Source: JAJDTR01 sp965220415 (GTDB lineage: Bacteria; Poribacteria; WGA-4E; JAJDTR01). Taken from it: a DNA stretch of 64,000 nucleotides. A model generated the notes under the pieces. It saw nothing but the letters and a program-made list of their open reading frames with translations, was not told the origin of the DNA and did no database searches. Location of the stretch: positions 1,488,001 to 1,552,000 of the forward strand of contig OZ244829.1 of assembly GCA_965220415.1 (NCBI GenBank). Direction: 5' to 3'. The translations under genes were made by a program, and so were the position numbers. Below, piece by piece: positions 1 through 9,385 of the stretch; positions within the stretch are counted from its first letter, which is position 1; each line of letters opens with the position of its first letter.

Positions 1-4
1 TAAA

Positions 5-523
5 GTGCCAAACGTGGCAGTTGGCGTTGAAAACATCGGAGATAAGATTAAACAAGGGTTGATTGATCCGATGCAGTACAAGCGAAAGTCTACATTTCTT
101 GCTGTCAGCAAGACCTTCAATCTGCCGAGAGTGCATCAGATTTCGGGACACATCGGAATCGGGAACAATAGATTCAGCGAGGACCGCGGTATCGGCAAGG
201 TATTAAACGGCGTTTTTCTCGGAATTAGCAAGGATTTCCAACCACGTTTCGCGAAGGGAGAATTGACCCTATGCCTTGAAACCGATGGAAGAGGCATAAA
301 CGCGGGAGTGCGCCATAGAGGGAACACCGGGTTGCAGATTCATTTGGGTGCCGAGGCACTGGATGCACCTGTCTCAGACGAAAAAGAAATTCGTTACGTG
401 ATTGGCGTTTCCTGGTCAAACCGTGAAATCATGAGACAGATTACGGAGGCGAAACGACTGGCAAAACAAGCCGGGAGACTTGCGACGGAAGCAAAGAGCG
501 CTGTCAAGACAGGAAAGGAGTAG
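5..523 (+). CDS. YjbH-like outer-membrane beta-barrel protein, 5' truncated by window edge
   Basis: The frame is open to the window edge, and the GTG at 5 is probably internal rather than the true start. The visible 172 residues alternate short beta-strand-like stretches such as NVAVGVENIGD, TFLAVSKTF and GHIGIGNNRF. This resembles the P-x-x-A-x-G-x-x-D-x-G...SK pattern of YjbH-type and related outer-membrane barrel domains. The end (about residues 140-172) is a basic, Ala/Lys-rich tail that may form a short helix. A strong hairpin terminator follows 85 bp after the stop. The family call rests on pattern only; a generic outer-membrane protein is the alternative. Confidence 0.45.
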   Translation: MPNVAVGVENIGDKIKQGLIDPMQYKRKSTFLAVSKTFNLPRVHQISGHIGIGNNRFSEDRGIGKVLNGVFLGISKDFQPRFAKGELTLCLETDGRGINAGVRHRGNTGLQIHLGAEALDAPVSDEKEIRYVIGVSWSNREIMRQITEAKRLAKQAGRLATEAKSAVKTGKE

Positions 524-605
524 CAGGTCACGCGAATCACCTATGCGGTTCCACGTACAAATTCAACTCACTCTAAACAGAGGAACCAAATTCTGATACA
601 AATAG

Positions 606-637
606 AAAAAGCAGCCGAACTGTCGGCTGCTTTTTCT
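606..637. terminator. Bidirectional rho-independent terminator
   Basis: A perfect 9-bp stem (AGCAGCCGA with TCGGCTGCT) and a 4-nt loop are flanked by A-tract on the left and T-tract on the right. It can therefore terminate the plus-strand gene ending at 523 and the minus-strand gene ending at 667, which converge here. Confidence 0.85.
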
Positions 638-666
638 ATGCTGAGATTGCTAAGATATACCACAGA

Positions 667-2145
667 TTATTCGAGAGCACCGATTTTGGCTGCTTCTGGC
701 GCGTTCGTGGGTAACGCCTTCTTCGCCAAAAGGTCCTCTGGAATGTAATTTGAATAGTCGGATATATCGCCATGTGTCAACGAGTAAACAACAACGTTGG
801 TCATGAAGCGATAAACACCCGGTGAATAGTGAACTGAACGTGTCGGCAAACTGACCGCTTCCATGGCACACATATAGTCACGCCGGACAGTGATAACTGA
901 CAACTTATCGCCGACTGATACGCCTTCAAGGAAGTTTCTTCTTTGCGGTCTCGTTCCCCACCAGAAGATATCGAATCCGACTGGAGGGCCGCCCATTTCA
1001 TAGAAGTTGTCGTAAACTGTATGGTCGTTAGGAATTCGCTCGACTTGATATTCGGGCATGACATATCGCATCTGAGCCAGGAACAACCGAATCATTGCCT
1101 GGGCAGGTGCGTTCACACCGCAGTCGTCAAAGACCAGAAACCCACCTTTTTCCACAAGGTACCTACGCATAGCGGCTGATTCTGTCTCGGTGAGACGACT
1201 ATCCATTCGCCCACCACCATACTGACGACCAAGCAAATTATGCGAACGTACCAAAGCAGGATCGTGTCCAGTCATGAAAAGAATCGGGCTTCTGTGCAAA
1301 TTAGCATCAGTCAATTTCAGTGCCCCGCCTTCAACGTTCATGTCGGCTTTGATTTTCGTTCGCTCGTTAATCCACTTGGTTAGGGCATTCAGCGACGAAG
1401 AATCTGCCCACCAGTCAGAAAGATTGTGGCGGATTCGGGTAAAACGCAGCACACCGCGAATATCGCGCCCCTTACCGATAACTGTTCCTCCCGGCTCGCC
1501 TCTAGGCAGCGGTGGAACCTCGGTGTTGCCGAGTGTAATATTTTCAACAATATCACCTAAGGCGTCAGGCGCCGCACCAACAGTTTCAACCATGGAAAGG
1601 CCAGGCGCACGGTTAACCGCAACCTTGACCTGTACAATCCCACCGGCGATACCCCGACCAATGTTGGCGGGACCGGCAGCAGGAGCATTTGCAACCGGTG
1701 CGGAGAACGCTAACGCACCTGGAGCATCTGAAACTGGAAGGTCAGCATGTGTCACAGCCTGCGGTACAGGGGCATTGGGCGACACGACCTTTGGGACATT
1801 CGGGTTTATCGGCGCATCAACCTTAACCACTTTGTTTGAAAATTCCAGTACAGATGTCGGCTGGAAATTCGAACGCGCAACGAAAGCTGTTGTGACCCTC
1901 GGCTGAATTTCAACTTGTTCAACCACCACAGTGTTCGTCGTCGGCACTGTTGGTTTAATCACGGGTTTAACAACAGGTTTACGTACTTTCGGTTTCGGCG
2001 GATCCTTGGCTTTGAGCACATCTGCTCCCACCAAATCTTTAAACTGTTGCGTTTGGCTTACAAGGTATAATCCAGCAACAAACGCAATGACAAGGTGGAG
2101 TACCAAGGAGGTCATAAATGCGCCGGAAGTTCTTTTTGCACCCAT
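667..2145 (-). CDS. TonB-like N-terminus fused to a DUF4159 domain
   Basis: 492 residues. One hydrophobic segment near residues 11-28 acts as an inner-membrane anchor. It is followed by a Lys/Pro-rich stretch (about 45-70, repeated KPV/KPT) typical of periplasm-spanning TonB proteins, and a low-complexity Pro/Ala/Val linker to about residue 240. The C-terminal half (about 245-450) matches the DUF4159 pattern: VLRFTRIRHNLSDWW, then a GGFLVFDDCG core and a late FxE-V-x-DKL segment. There is no classical TonB C-terminal domain. DUF4159 function is not known; the anchor suggests a periplasmic, envelope-linked role. The start is supported by AGGAGG about 6 nt upstream of the ATG. It ends at the shared terminator near 620. 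Confidence 0.75.
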   Translation of the reverse strand: MGAKRTSGAFMTSLVLHLVIAFVAGLYLVSQTQQFKDLVGADVLKAKDPPKPKVRKPVVKPVIKPTVPTTNTVVVEQVEIQPRVTTAFVARSNFQPTSVLEFSNKVVKVDAPINPNVPKVVSPNAPVPQAVTHADLPVSDAPGALAFSAPVANAPAAGPANIGRGIAGGIVQVKVAVNRAPGLSMVETVGAAPDALGDIVENITLGNTEVPPLPRGEPGGTVIGKGRDIRGVLRFTRIRHNLSDWWADSSSLNALTKWINERTKIKADMNVEGGALKLTDANLHRSPILFMTGHDPALVRSHNLLGRQYGGGRMDSRLTETESAAMRRYLVEKGGFLVFDDCGVNAPAQAMIRLFLAQMRYVMPEYQVERIPNDHTVYDNFYEMGGPPVGFDIFWWGTRPQRRNFLEGVSVGDKLSVITVRRDYMCAMEAVSLPTRSVHYSPGVYRFMTNVVVYSLTHGDISDYSNYIPEDLLAKKALPTNAPEAAKIGALE

Positions 2146-2471
2146 TTGATTTCCTCCTATGTTTGGGATTTGTGATTTGTAAAACGCTTAAAAAACCTAA
2201 ACGAAACTTTATGACGAAAACTCCTGAATTACTCGCCTTTCTTTAAGCAAATAATATGCCATAAACTGGAATCCTTTTAACAGTGCAGTTTTCCTGTTTA
2301 TCCTTCGTGATGATTTGTTGACATTGCACGAAACAGGTTAAAACTTGCCAGTTGAATTGCACCAAATGGTGCAAAAATATTTCGGCAGACGGTTCTGTAA
2401 TTCATTGCTAACAGAAGCAGTTTATTTTCCAGAAATGCCCAAAAGATAAGCCGTTGCACGGACACACTAAA
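2146..2471. other. Intergenic region, AT-rich
   Basis: 326 bp between two minus-strand genes. It contains the Shine-Dalgarno of the downstream DUF4159 gene near 2152-2157 and probably its promoter. No repeat element, RNA or small gene was recognised. Confidence 0.5.
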
Positions 2472-3593
2472 TCAGATTGCATGAATCGCTTGGATTGTTT
2501 GAATTACATCCTCAGTTCGAATGTCCTTCATACACCCTTCGCCGCCGAATTTACAAACCGTGCCCATGCATGGAGGGCAATGTGGCTGACGTCGAACTGC
2601 GTGGCAGTTTGAACCTACGGGGCCAAATCGTGCCGGATTTCCTGGGCCATACAACCCAATGGTTTGCGTCCCAACGGCGGCGGCGATATGCATCGGTCCA
2701 CTGTCATTTCCAAGAAATAAGTGGCAGCGTTTCAACAACGCAGCGAGCTGTGACACCGTGGTTTCCCCGGCGAGATTAATGGATCGCCCGTGCATCTGTT
2801 TCTGAACCGCAGAAATGACGTCCACTTCATCACGGGTACCGACAAAGAGTATTTGTGCTTTTTTCTGAGCAATTAGCCAATCCGCTACGTCCGCGAAACG
2901 CTCGGTCCGCCAGCGTTTAAGAGTAATCGGAGAACCTGGATGTATTACAATTAGCGGGCAATTCGGGAGAATTTCAGATTCGCGCAAGAAATTGTCCGTC
3001 CAATTCTGATCGTCATCGGTAGTGTGAAAAGTAGGAAGTTTGCAAAATGTCTGAATATTCGCCATTCGCAAGAGATCGAGATTTCGTTCAAGCTGATGTA
3101 ATCCGGTAAATCGAGCAAGCCCTAGTTTATTTGCGACTTGCAGCCAGGCATAATCCAATCGATAGCGGGCCGGCTTCATAAGGGCAAAAAGCGCCGTAAA
3201 CCAATCTCCCCGCAGATCAATGACAAGATCGTACTTTTGTTGACGGAGCAAAGCTAGTATAGTAAGTATTTTACATTGAGACTTCGGTTCTCCAAGTCTG
3301 CGGTAAAATCGGGAGTTGTATCGGAGGATTTTGTCTACATCAGGATGGTTCCTCAAGCCAACCTCTCCCCATTCTCCAACCAAGGCGTGAATTTTAGCGG
3401 ATGGATAGGCGCGTTTCAAATTTGAAAATACAGGTGTGGCGAGAAGTACGTCGCCAAGGTGATCCAACTTGATAACCAGGATGTTTTGAGGATTGAATCT
3501 GACAGGCAGAGGTTTGTTATAGAGGCAGTGTTGAATCAAGAAGGAAGCAATCATGGTAATCACTTCAACAAATGTCTTGAACATTGCCATCAT
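2472..3593 (-). CDS. GT9 family glycosyltransferase (ADP-heptose:LPS heptosyltransferase-like)
   Basis: 373 residues. After a 30-residue lead the GT9 core begins with ILVIKLDHLGDVLLATP (about 38-54), the usual phosphate-loop-like start of WaaC/WaaF enzymes. The C-terminal nucleotide-sugar half has VIHPGSPITLKRW (about 217-229) and the hallmark FLGNDSGPMHIAAAVGT (about 292-308). Family members transfer heptose or related sugars from an ADP-sugar onto lipopolysaccharide core at the cytoplasmic face. The C-terminal region has several Cys (HCPPCMGTVC), as in many GT9 enzymes. A second GT9 gene lies at 10858. The start is one of two adjacent ATGs at 3588-3593 with only a weak purine-rich upstream site. 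Confidence 0.9.
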   Translation of the reverse strand: MMAMFKTFVEVITMIASFLIQHCLYNKPLPVRFNPQNILVIKLDHLGDVLLATPVFSNLKRAYPSAKIHALVGEWGEVGLRNHPDVDKILRYNSRFYRRLGEPKSQCKILTILALLRQQKYDLVIDLRGDWFTALFALMKPARYRLDYAWLQVANKLGLARFTGLHQLERNLDLLRMANIQTFCKLPTFHTTDDDQNWTDNFLRESEILPNCPLIVIHPGSPITLKRWRTERFADVADWLIAQKKAQILFVGTRDEVDVISAVQKQMHGRSINLAGETTVSQLAALLKRCHLFLGNDSGPMHIAAAVGTQTIGLYGPGNPARFGPVGSNCHAVRRQPHCPPCMGTVCKFGGEGCMKDIRTEDVIQTIQAIHAI

Positions 3594-3814
3594 CTATCTC
3601 TTCACAAACATTGATGCGTTGGATCTATGTAGAATCCTCGCCGTTCATTACAACACTTGGCGCACGACCAATGCGCTAAATCGGCAACTTTATCAATGTC
3701 CCAGAACCCAGAGATGCAAACACGGGAGCAGTTTGCGCTTGGGGTTGTACCGACTTCAGGTTCTCTCATTCGCACACCAAGCATAAAACTGGTTAAATCC
3801 CTGAGCATCTGTAA

Positions 3815-4007
3815 GAGCCTGTTGAATAGCCGATATCAGAGCCATATTCAGTCATTTGAAGACAGTTTTTTCATGTTGTTGTGACCGCTCGCTATATACC
3901 TGTCGTCCCTCCGGGGCTTTTAGAGGCTGGTGCGCAGGGGATCTCTATCGCAGTCGCTATTCGCTCCTTTGATCGCACCCTACAAACTGTACTTTTCAAA
4001 CAGGCTC
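3815..4007 (+). mobile_element. MITE family A, copy 1 (193 bp)
   Basis: The termini are GAGCCTGTTGAATA and TTTTCAAACAGGCTC, near-perfect inverted repeats. It is flanked by an exact 3-bp direct repeat TAA (3812-3814 and 4008-4010). There is no coding capacity. The 3' half carries one inserted GATC-bounded unit (about 3938-3974) between the two arms of a GTGCGC hairpin, so the plain element would be shorter. Confidence 0.85.
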
Positions 4008-4264
4008 TAAGTTACGGCAATAATTGAGGCATCTCAAACGACGTATTTCCTTAAATCTTAGTGAGTCGGGATTCTTGCAATTTGACAGACCTGTGGACGC
4101 GGTTGTCGAGTACTTCACGATTTCGACCAATAGAGCACGATCGCAAGGCTTGGGCCTGTGTCATTGACACTAATTCCCTAAATCTCCTTTCAAGTTCCTG
4201 TGAGTCTAATGAACTTAAAGCCTGTTTTGACATGCTCGTTGCCTTAATTCGCGCCGCTTGTGGC

Positions 4265-5464
4265 TCATATTTCTCCGAAATTGGCGGTGCCCAGTTCGTG
4301 TGTCCGAAGTCTCGGGAGATCGCCAAAAATGGGTCTGAAATATCCCGTCCCGGCGGGTGAAATTTGATAATCCTCGACATTGTAGAAACGCAAGTCCAAG
4401 CTCCGTGGTATCACTTTGTTGTTTTCGTCACGCTTAATCACCTGATCCATGGGGTAAAGTACAGGCTCAATGCCTGTCTCGGTGCGCATAACTGTTGCAA
4501 CTCCGTTTTGTTGTCCCTCATCCAGCGCCCTGACTGCCAACTCTCCCGCCTTTATCGCGCAGTCCCGATCAAGTGGTATCGGAGATCCACACCTCTGAAG
4601 ATACCCTAGAACGATGTGGCGAAATGTCGCACTTGGAAATTCCTTTGAGAGCCTAAGTCTCATCGCTTCCGCTATGATTTCCGAGCACCCACCCGGTCGA
4701 GTATGACCAAACGCGTCTAGCTCTTTCTTTGAGGTAATCATCAGTTCCCCTTTTTGGTTGCGGATTCCTTCAGATACAACGACGATTACATTTTCGTTCT
4801 CTTTATGCTTGCACCGAATTGCTTCGGCGAGGCGATCGGGTTCGTAAGGTATTTCGGGCACTACAATCAGATCTGCATATCCATAAGCGGAGGCAAGTGT
4901 GAGCCAACCGGCATCTCGTCCCATCGCTTCGATGAAAAAAATCCTATTGTGTGAGTAGGCCGTCGTACGGAGATCTTGAACATATTGAATCAGTCGGCTC
5001 GCCGCAGTTGGAAAGCCGGGGCAAAAGTAGTTAAACATCTTTGAATAATTGACGGAGATTCCCTCTGGTGGATTGAGCCCGACATCATTGTCAATGGTCT
5101 TTGTTACGGATGCCATAATGAACTGTTTCGACAATTCTATACTGACGGTCATTGTGTCGTCGCCACCGATCGGGATAAGTCCATCAATCCTGAGTTTCTT
5201 TAGATTCTCAATGGCTTCATCAAGCCTATTGGCAGCAATCAAATTCGTACGCGAACTCTTTAATAGTGTGCCGCCATAATTCTCGTCGATGAGATCAGGT
5301 GTGAGAACAAAGTAGCGTCCGCCTTTCAGAACCCCTCTCCAGCCTTCCATGAATCCGATAAGCTCAAATCCTAATTCTTCCGCTTTCAGAGCGATTCCTT
5401 TGAGTGTTGCATTAAGAGCGCTAGTATCCCCTCCACCTGTTAACACACCGATACGTTTTCTCAT
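4265..5464 (-). CDS. pfkA: 6-phosphofructokinase, probably pyrophosphate-dependent
   Basis: 399 residues, a full-length PFK. It has the N-terminal GGGDTSALNA phosphoryl-donor loop (10-19), GGDDT (100-104), KTIDND (122-127) and EAMGRDAGWL. In this superfamily, Asp at the fourth position of GGDD and Lys before TIDND are the residues that favour PPi over ATP; both are present (D103, K122). It would interconvert fructose-6-phosphate and fructose-1,6-bisphosphate in the cytoplasm, reversibly if PPi-linked. AGGAG about 7 nt before the ATG supports the start. Phosphoglucose isomerase lies some 7 kb away. Donor specificity is inferred from two residues. Confidence 0.92.
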   Translation of the reverse strand: MRKRIGVLTGGGDTSALNATLKGIALKAEELGFELIGFMEGWRGVLKGGRYFVLTPDLIDENYGGTLLKSSRTNLIAANRLDEAIENLKKLRIDGLIPIGGDDTMTVSIELSKQFIMASVTKTIDNDVGLNPPEGISVNYSKMFNYFCPGFPTAASRLIQYVQDLRTTAYSHNRIFFIEAMGRDAGWLTLASAYGYADLIVVPEIPYEPDRLAEAIRCKHKENENVIVVVSEGIRNQKGELMITSKKELDAFGHTRPGGCSEIIAEAMRLRLSKEFPSATFRHIVLGYLQRCGSPIPLDRDCAIKAGELAVRALDEGQQNGVATVMRTETGIEPVLYPMDQVIKRDENNKVIPRSLDLRFYNVEDYQISPAGTGYFRPIFGDLPRLRTHELGTANFGEI

Positions 5465-5925
5465 TCAAATCTCCTTTCCAACCCATTAGTCTTATCTTTT
5501 GATCTTACACTCCGCACCTTATAAGTGCTAATTTGGGTATTTTTTAGTATCGTTCCAGCGACTAATGGTGATAGCATATACTGTATTCTAATTAAATATA
5601 ACATACTATATATTGAAATTACAAGGCAAGACTGATACGAACATCACCCATCAAGTAACACCCGAAAAAAGCTAGTTATAGGGCGAAAAACGAGGTGTAT
5701 TGCCAAAAGAATTGTACCGCCTAATGGTGTGATACCCACATTGCGCTCCTCTGGAGCGCGGGAATATGCACATATCGCGTTCTATTGACATTGCGCTCCT
5801 CTGGAGCGAGTTACTTGCGGAAAGAATTATTCCGCCAAGGATAATAGGGTGCTACCAATAAATTCTGTAAACCCGAAAAATAGGTGCGGAGAGTAGGTTT
5901 GATAAAAGCTTGTCCTGAATCTTGC
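5465..5925. repeat. Intergenic region with a family B hairpin repeat (about 5652-5860)
   Basis: An A/T-rich leader for the PFK gene is followed by a degenerate family B copy. It starts with CAAGTAACAC near 5652, has two CGCTCC-TCT-GGAGCG hairpins (5743-5759 and 5794-5808) separated by the conserved spacer containing CATATCGC, then TTACTTGCGG and the ATTATTCC...GGATAAT hairpin (5826-5845). The CTTCCGCAT outer termini of the full-length family B elements were not found here. No gene was seen. Confidence 0.65.
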
Positions 5926-7941
5926 TTATGAACGTGGGGCTTTTGCTTTTCTCCGAGTGGTCACCAACCTGCTTTGCCAGCAATCGAATGAACAGTTGAG
6001 GTAGGTGTTTCCGTCAGCGTGCCAAAAGTCTATATCGCTTTTTTCACCGCTCGTTGTCTCCCATTCTTCAACTTTCGCTGACTCTCCTTGAATTTCAATC
6101 AAGCCTTCGATTGAGGATTGAGTAGCATTGAAAAGGTAGAATAGGTCAAGTGCTTCTGTTCGACGATGTTGGATCTTGATTGCGTCTGTCAGAAAATTGT
6201 CAGGCTTTGCGTAAACCTGCAGCACCGGTTTGATCCACTTGCGCAATAACTGCTTTAGAGTTTCCGTTTTTTCAGCGGCATTACCTCGCAAAAGAGAGGT
6301 GCGTTGATTATAGAGAAGTAACTCAAGCGGGCGTGTGTCCCGTTCCAGCTCGCTATTGAGCAGATATGGGACCGGATCGACTGCGATTAACTTGCCACGT
6401 CCCGCAACGACTTTTGTTAGCAAGCCTACCGTGTATTCTTGGAGCGAGGCACAACTTGGAATCAAAACCACTTGGTAGAAGCCGGAATTTACGCGTATCA
6501 GACGGCTTTTCTCGTCGAATTTTGCATTTATACAATCGCGTTCTGCTGCTATATCAAAATCATAACCCAAGTTCCAAACAGTCTGGCATAGCCACGCCCA
6601 TGAATCTGTTATTTCACTCCATGTCCGTTCATCAGTTTTTGACCATAAACTTTGCAGTGGCGAGATTATCAGGGCCGGCCGCTGAAACTCCCCCATCAAA
6701 CACACGGAGTTCGTGACGTGCTTCTTCACTTGTTTCAAGGGGAGAGATTGGGAAACTACGTCTTGTGAGACATGTTTACGTTCGCACTTGGAATCTCTTG
6801 AGTCCGCGCTTTCGCTTGCATTTGCAATCCAGGAGTTAAAGCCCAATGCCCTGTCAAAAGCAAACTGTACCGTAGTTGGAGGCTTCGACCTCCAGATGCT
6901 AATGATTCGCGGACGTGCGGTGCTCGTACGACTTGCGACCCACTTTGCTATCAAGAATCGCTTGGGCGTATTGATGGGGAACAGGTTCGGAACTGAAAGC
7001 TGTGAAGTTTCTCGGCTTGCTGTTCTCGATTTCTCCATCGCGTCATGGCTGTCGTTCGAGTCCGTGCTATCCTTTGAATCAACTAATACCGTTCCGTCCG
7101 AGTACTTAAGAATGGTTCCGAGACCAAATCCGAGTGACCTACCACCTGCGGAAATCTCAATTGAACATTGCAAGCCCAATCCATTGCAAAAGTGCCGAAA
7201 TCCGCCGATGCAAACCTCTGAAAATTGCTGAGTCACACTCTCCCAAAATGCGCTACGAACCGCCGCTGTCCCATACGTGCCGTAAAAAATTAGTGGCAAG
7301 TGTTCAGTAAGTCTTTCTCCCCAGATTGATTGAAAATACGACATTAAATTTGGGCTCCAGGGAACTGTCAACGCGGGAGTTTTGAGAGGTGACAGAAACG
7401 ACGGAAGTTGACAACAGAAACCGAGTATAGTGTTCCCGATGAAGTCTCCAAATTCATGAATGTAAGGGCACAAGACACGTTCAATCGCTCCGCCAGTGCC
7501 TTGGCTACTCAGTAAGTCATGTGCGCCAGTCTCGATTTGACGCAACCTAAAGATTGTGCGCCCCCTTAACCGATTTGCAATGGAATAATCGCCTGTCAAG
7601 CAACGGTCGATATAGTCCGTAATATCGTAACACGTTTCCTTGACATGCTCCTGAGCAATAAGGTAAATCCTATCCAAGCAACTGTTCTGGGGCGAATGCC
7701 ACTGTCCCAGTTCTAGCCGGATTGTCTCGTCGCTCGCCGACGCAGGGAAAGTGTGTTCAACCGAGGTCAACCGAAACCGCGTTTCCACAAATGAGGATGC
7801 TAGGCGAATCCACACACATCTACCGTCGCGAGTAAGTTCTTCGAGTGCAGCTCTATGACGTTTGATTTCCGCGGGCCGTTCGGAACAAGACCAAGACAAA
7901 AGAACTGCATCCGCTGCTTTTGAGGTATACCGTGTGGACAA
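5926..7941 (-). CDS. Degenerate GH106-like glycoside hydrolase-fold protein
   Basis: 671 residues, no clear signal peptide. About residues 215-270 contain a TYGTAAVRSAFWESV segment followed by FRHFCNGLGLQCS. This matches the (R)xRxxFWxxVTxxFxExxxxPxxxWCxxxGL pattern of alpha-L-rhamnosidase-like (GH106) and related putative glycosidases. About 420-540 match the accessory Rossmann/GATase-like domain of those proteins (ALIISPLQSLW ... LGYDFDIA ... FYQVVLIPSCASL ... GRGKLIAVDPVPYLL). The middle (about 285-320) is a Ser/Asp-rich linker. Expected acidic catalytic residues could not be placed, so activity may be lost. The family call is by pattern only. Confidence 0.5.
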   Translation of the reverse strand: MSTRYTSKAADAVLLSWSCSERPAEIKRHRAALEELTRDGRCVWIRLASSFVETRFRLTSVEHTFPASASDETIRLELGQWHSPQNSCLDRIYLIAQEHVKETCYDITDYIDRCLTGDYSIANRLRGRTIFRLRQIETGAHDLLSSQGTGGAIERVLCPYIHEFGDFIGNTILGFCCQLPSFLSPLKTPALTVPWSPNLMSYFQSIWGERLTEHLPLIFYGTYGTAAVRSAFWESVTQQFSEVCIGGFRHFCNGLGLQCSIEISAGGRSLGFGLGTILKYSDGTVLVDSKDSTDSNDSHDAMEKSRTASRETSQLSVPNLFPINTPKRFLIAKWVASRTSTARPRIISIWRSKPPTTVQFAFDRALGFNSWIANASESADSRDSKCERKHVSQDVVSQSLPLKQVKKHVTNSVCLMGEFQRPALIISPLQSLWSKTDERTWSEITDSWAWLCQTVWNLGYDFDIAAERDCINAKFDEKSRLIRVNSGFYQVVLIPSCASLQEYTVGLLTKVVAGRGKLIAVDPVPYLLNSELERDTRPLELLLYNQRTSLLRGNAAEKTETLKQLLRKWIKPVLQVYAKPDNFLTDAIKIQHRRTEALDLFYLFNATQSSIEGLIEIQGESAKVEEWETTSGEKSDIDFWHADGNTYLNCSFDCWQSRLVTTRRKAKAPRS

Positions 7942-8128
7942 TTTATCGTCACCTTAAGCGTGGGATCGCGCTCTAAACGTCAAGAACGGCTTATACGTCT
8001 GATAGGGAGGGTGTGGTGGATGTTGTAACAAAATGGGCGCCTGCGTTAGATAACGTAGATGCTTGTCCAAAGGCGCGGTTGGTATTCTAGCACACCAAGC
8101 CTGCACTGACAAGAAAAAAGAACTTGCG

Positions 8129-9367
8129 ATGAAACTCCTTGAAAGTATTATAACGGCTTTTTCGACATTAAGAATCAACAAGATGCGTACATGCCTGACA
8201 ATGTTAGGCATCATCATTGGCATCGCAGGCATCATTGGAATGATATCATTTGGATCCGGAGCAAAGGCGTTATTGTTGTGGGAAGTTGAGAAGGTTGGTG
8301 GTCCAAGTGTATTTGGCGTATATCGCAACGATTGGATTCGCAAAGGGAACAAATGGATCCGTAATCCATCGGACCAATACCTGACCATGGATGACGTTCG
8401 TGCAATTCAAACTGAATGTCCATCTGTAGATGTGGCAACTCCTGAAATGAGTCGTCATGCGACTTTGATTGCCTCAGGAAAGAACAAGCACGCTCGTATG
8501 CAAGCTACGACATTCGAATACCAAATTGCTCGTAAGTGGTACAGTGGCTATGGCAGATTCTTGTCAGATGACGATCTTGACACGTGGGGCAAGGTGTGCG
8601 TAATCGGTGAGACGATTTGGAGAGATCTGTTCGCCGGACTTAACCCTGTCGGCAGGGAGCTGAAGATAAACAATCATCGATTTACAGTCATTGGAATCAT
8701 GGAGTCTCGAGGTAAGGGACTAGATCCGGAAAACAGCGAAGACAATCAGGTGTTCCTTCCCATAACTACGGCACAGACGCACTTTTGGGGTAACGACCGA
8801 GTCGGTCATATTATGATCCGTGCGAAAAACTATGCGCTGGTTGACCGTGCAGTGCGTGAGGTGAAGACCGTTCTTAATCGCAATCATGGCAACGTGGCTT
8901 TTTTTGAGACGTGGGTGATGAAAGAGGAACTGAAGACCGCCAATCGAATTATTTCGGTTATCGAAATCATCCTTGTGGCGATCGCATCTGTTTCGCTGGT
9001 TGTGGGTGGCATCGGTATCTTGAACATCATGCTTGTGTCTGTGACCGAAAGAATTCCCGAGATAGGATTACGCAAAGCGGTCGGTGCCAAGAGTATGGAT
9101 ATTCGCCTTCAGTTCCTGACAGAATCCATTGTGCTGTGTTGCATTGGCGGGTTGATTGGCATTGGGGCAGGTGCGTTGATGGGAAAAGGGTTCGCGTGGG
9201 CGGTCAGCAAGTTGATGAATGATTTCATCAAGTGGCCCTCCGTAATCACGGTCGAATCCATACTGATTGCTGTTCTATCCGGTGTTAGCGTGGGTGTCTT
9301 TTTTGGATATTATCCCGCGAGTCGAGCGGCAAACCTCTCACCGATTGACGCATTGAGGCATTCGTAA
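8129..9367 (+). CDS. MacB/FtsX-type ABC transporter permease
   Basis: 412 residues from the preferred start at 8129 (MKLLESIITAF); the open frame extends back to 8063, but MKLL is the usual family start. The layout is standard: one N-terminal membrane helix (LTMLGIIIGIAGIIGMISFGSG), a periplasmic MacB_PCD domain (about 50-255), then a C-terminal FtsX domain with three helices, including GGIGILNIMLVSVTER and ending in YPASRAANLSPIDALRH. Such permeases work with a LolD/MacB-like ATPase to move lipoproteins, peptides or drugs, or as mechanotransmission complexes. No ATPase gene is adjacent, so the partner must lie elsewhere. It converges on hflX with an 18-bp gap. Confidence 0.9.
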   Translation: MKLLESIITAFSTLRINKMRTCLTMLGIIIGIAGIIGMISFGSGAKALLLWEVEKVGGPSVFGVYRNDWIRKGNKWIRNPSDQYLTMDDVRAIQTECPSVDVATPEMSRHATLIASGKNKHARMQATTFEYQIARKWYSGYGRFLSDDDLDTWGKVCVIGETIWRDLFAGLNPVGRELKINNHRFTVIGIMESRGKGLDPENSEDNQVFLPITTAQTHFWGNDRVGHIMIRAKNYALVDRAVREVKTVLNRNHGNVAFFETWVMKEELKTANRIISVIEIILVAIASVSLVVGGIGILNIMLVSVTERIPEIGLRKAVGAKSMDIRLQFLTESIVLCCIGGLIGIGAGALMGKGFAWAVSKLMNDFIKWPSVITVESILIAVLSGVSVGVFFGYYPASRAANLSPIDALRHS

Positions 9368-9385
9368 CGCGGCAAACCTTAAGCC

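Noticed and set aside
3602..3808. 68-residue Cys-rich minus-strand frame beside MITE copy 1
   Set aside because: No family match by eye, no Shine-Dalgarno, and it sits in a repeat-bearing gap.
4051..4380. 109-residue minus-strand frame overlapping the end of the phosphofructokinase gene
   Set aside because: Half of it lies antiphase inside the conserved gene, with no recognisable domain or ribosome site; treated as a shadow.
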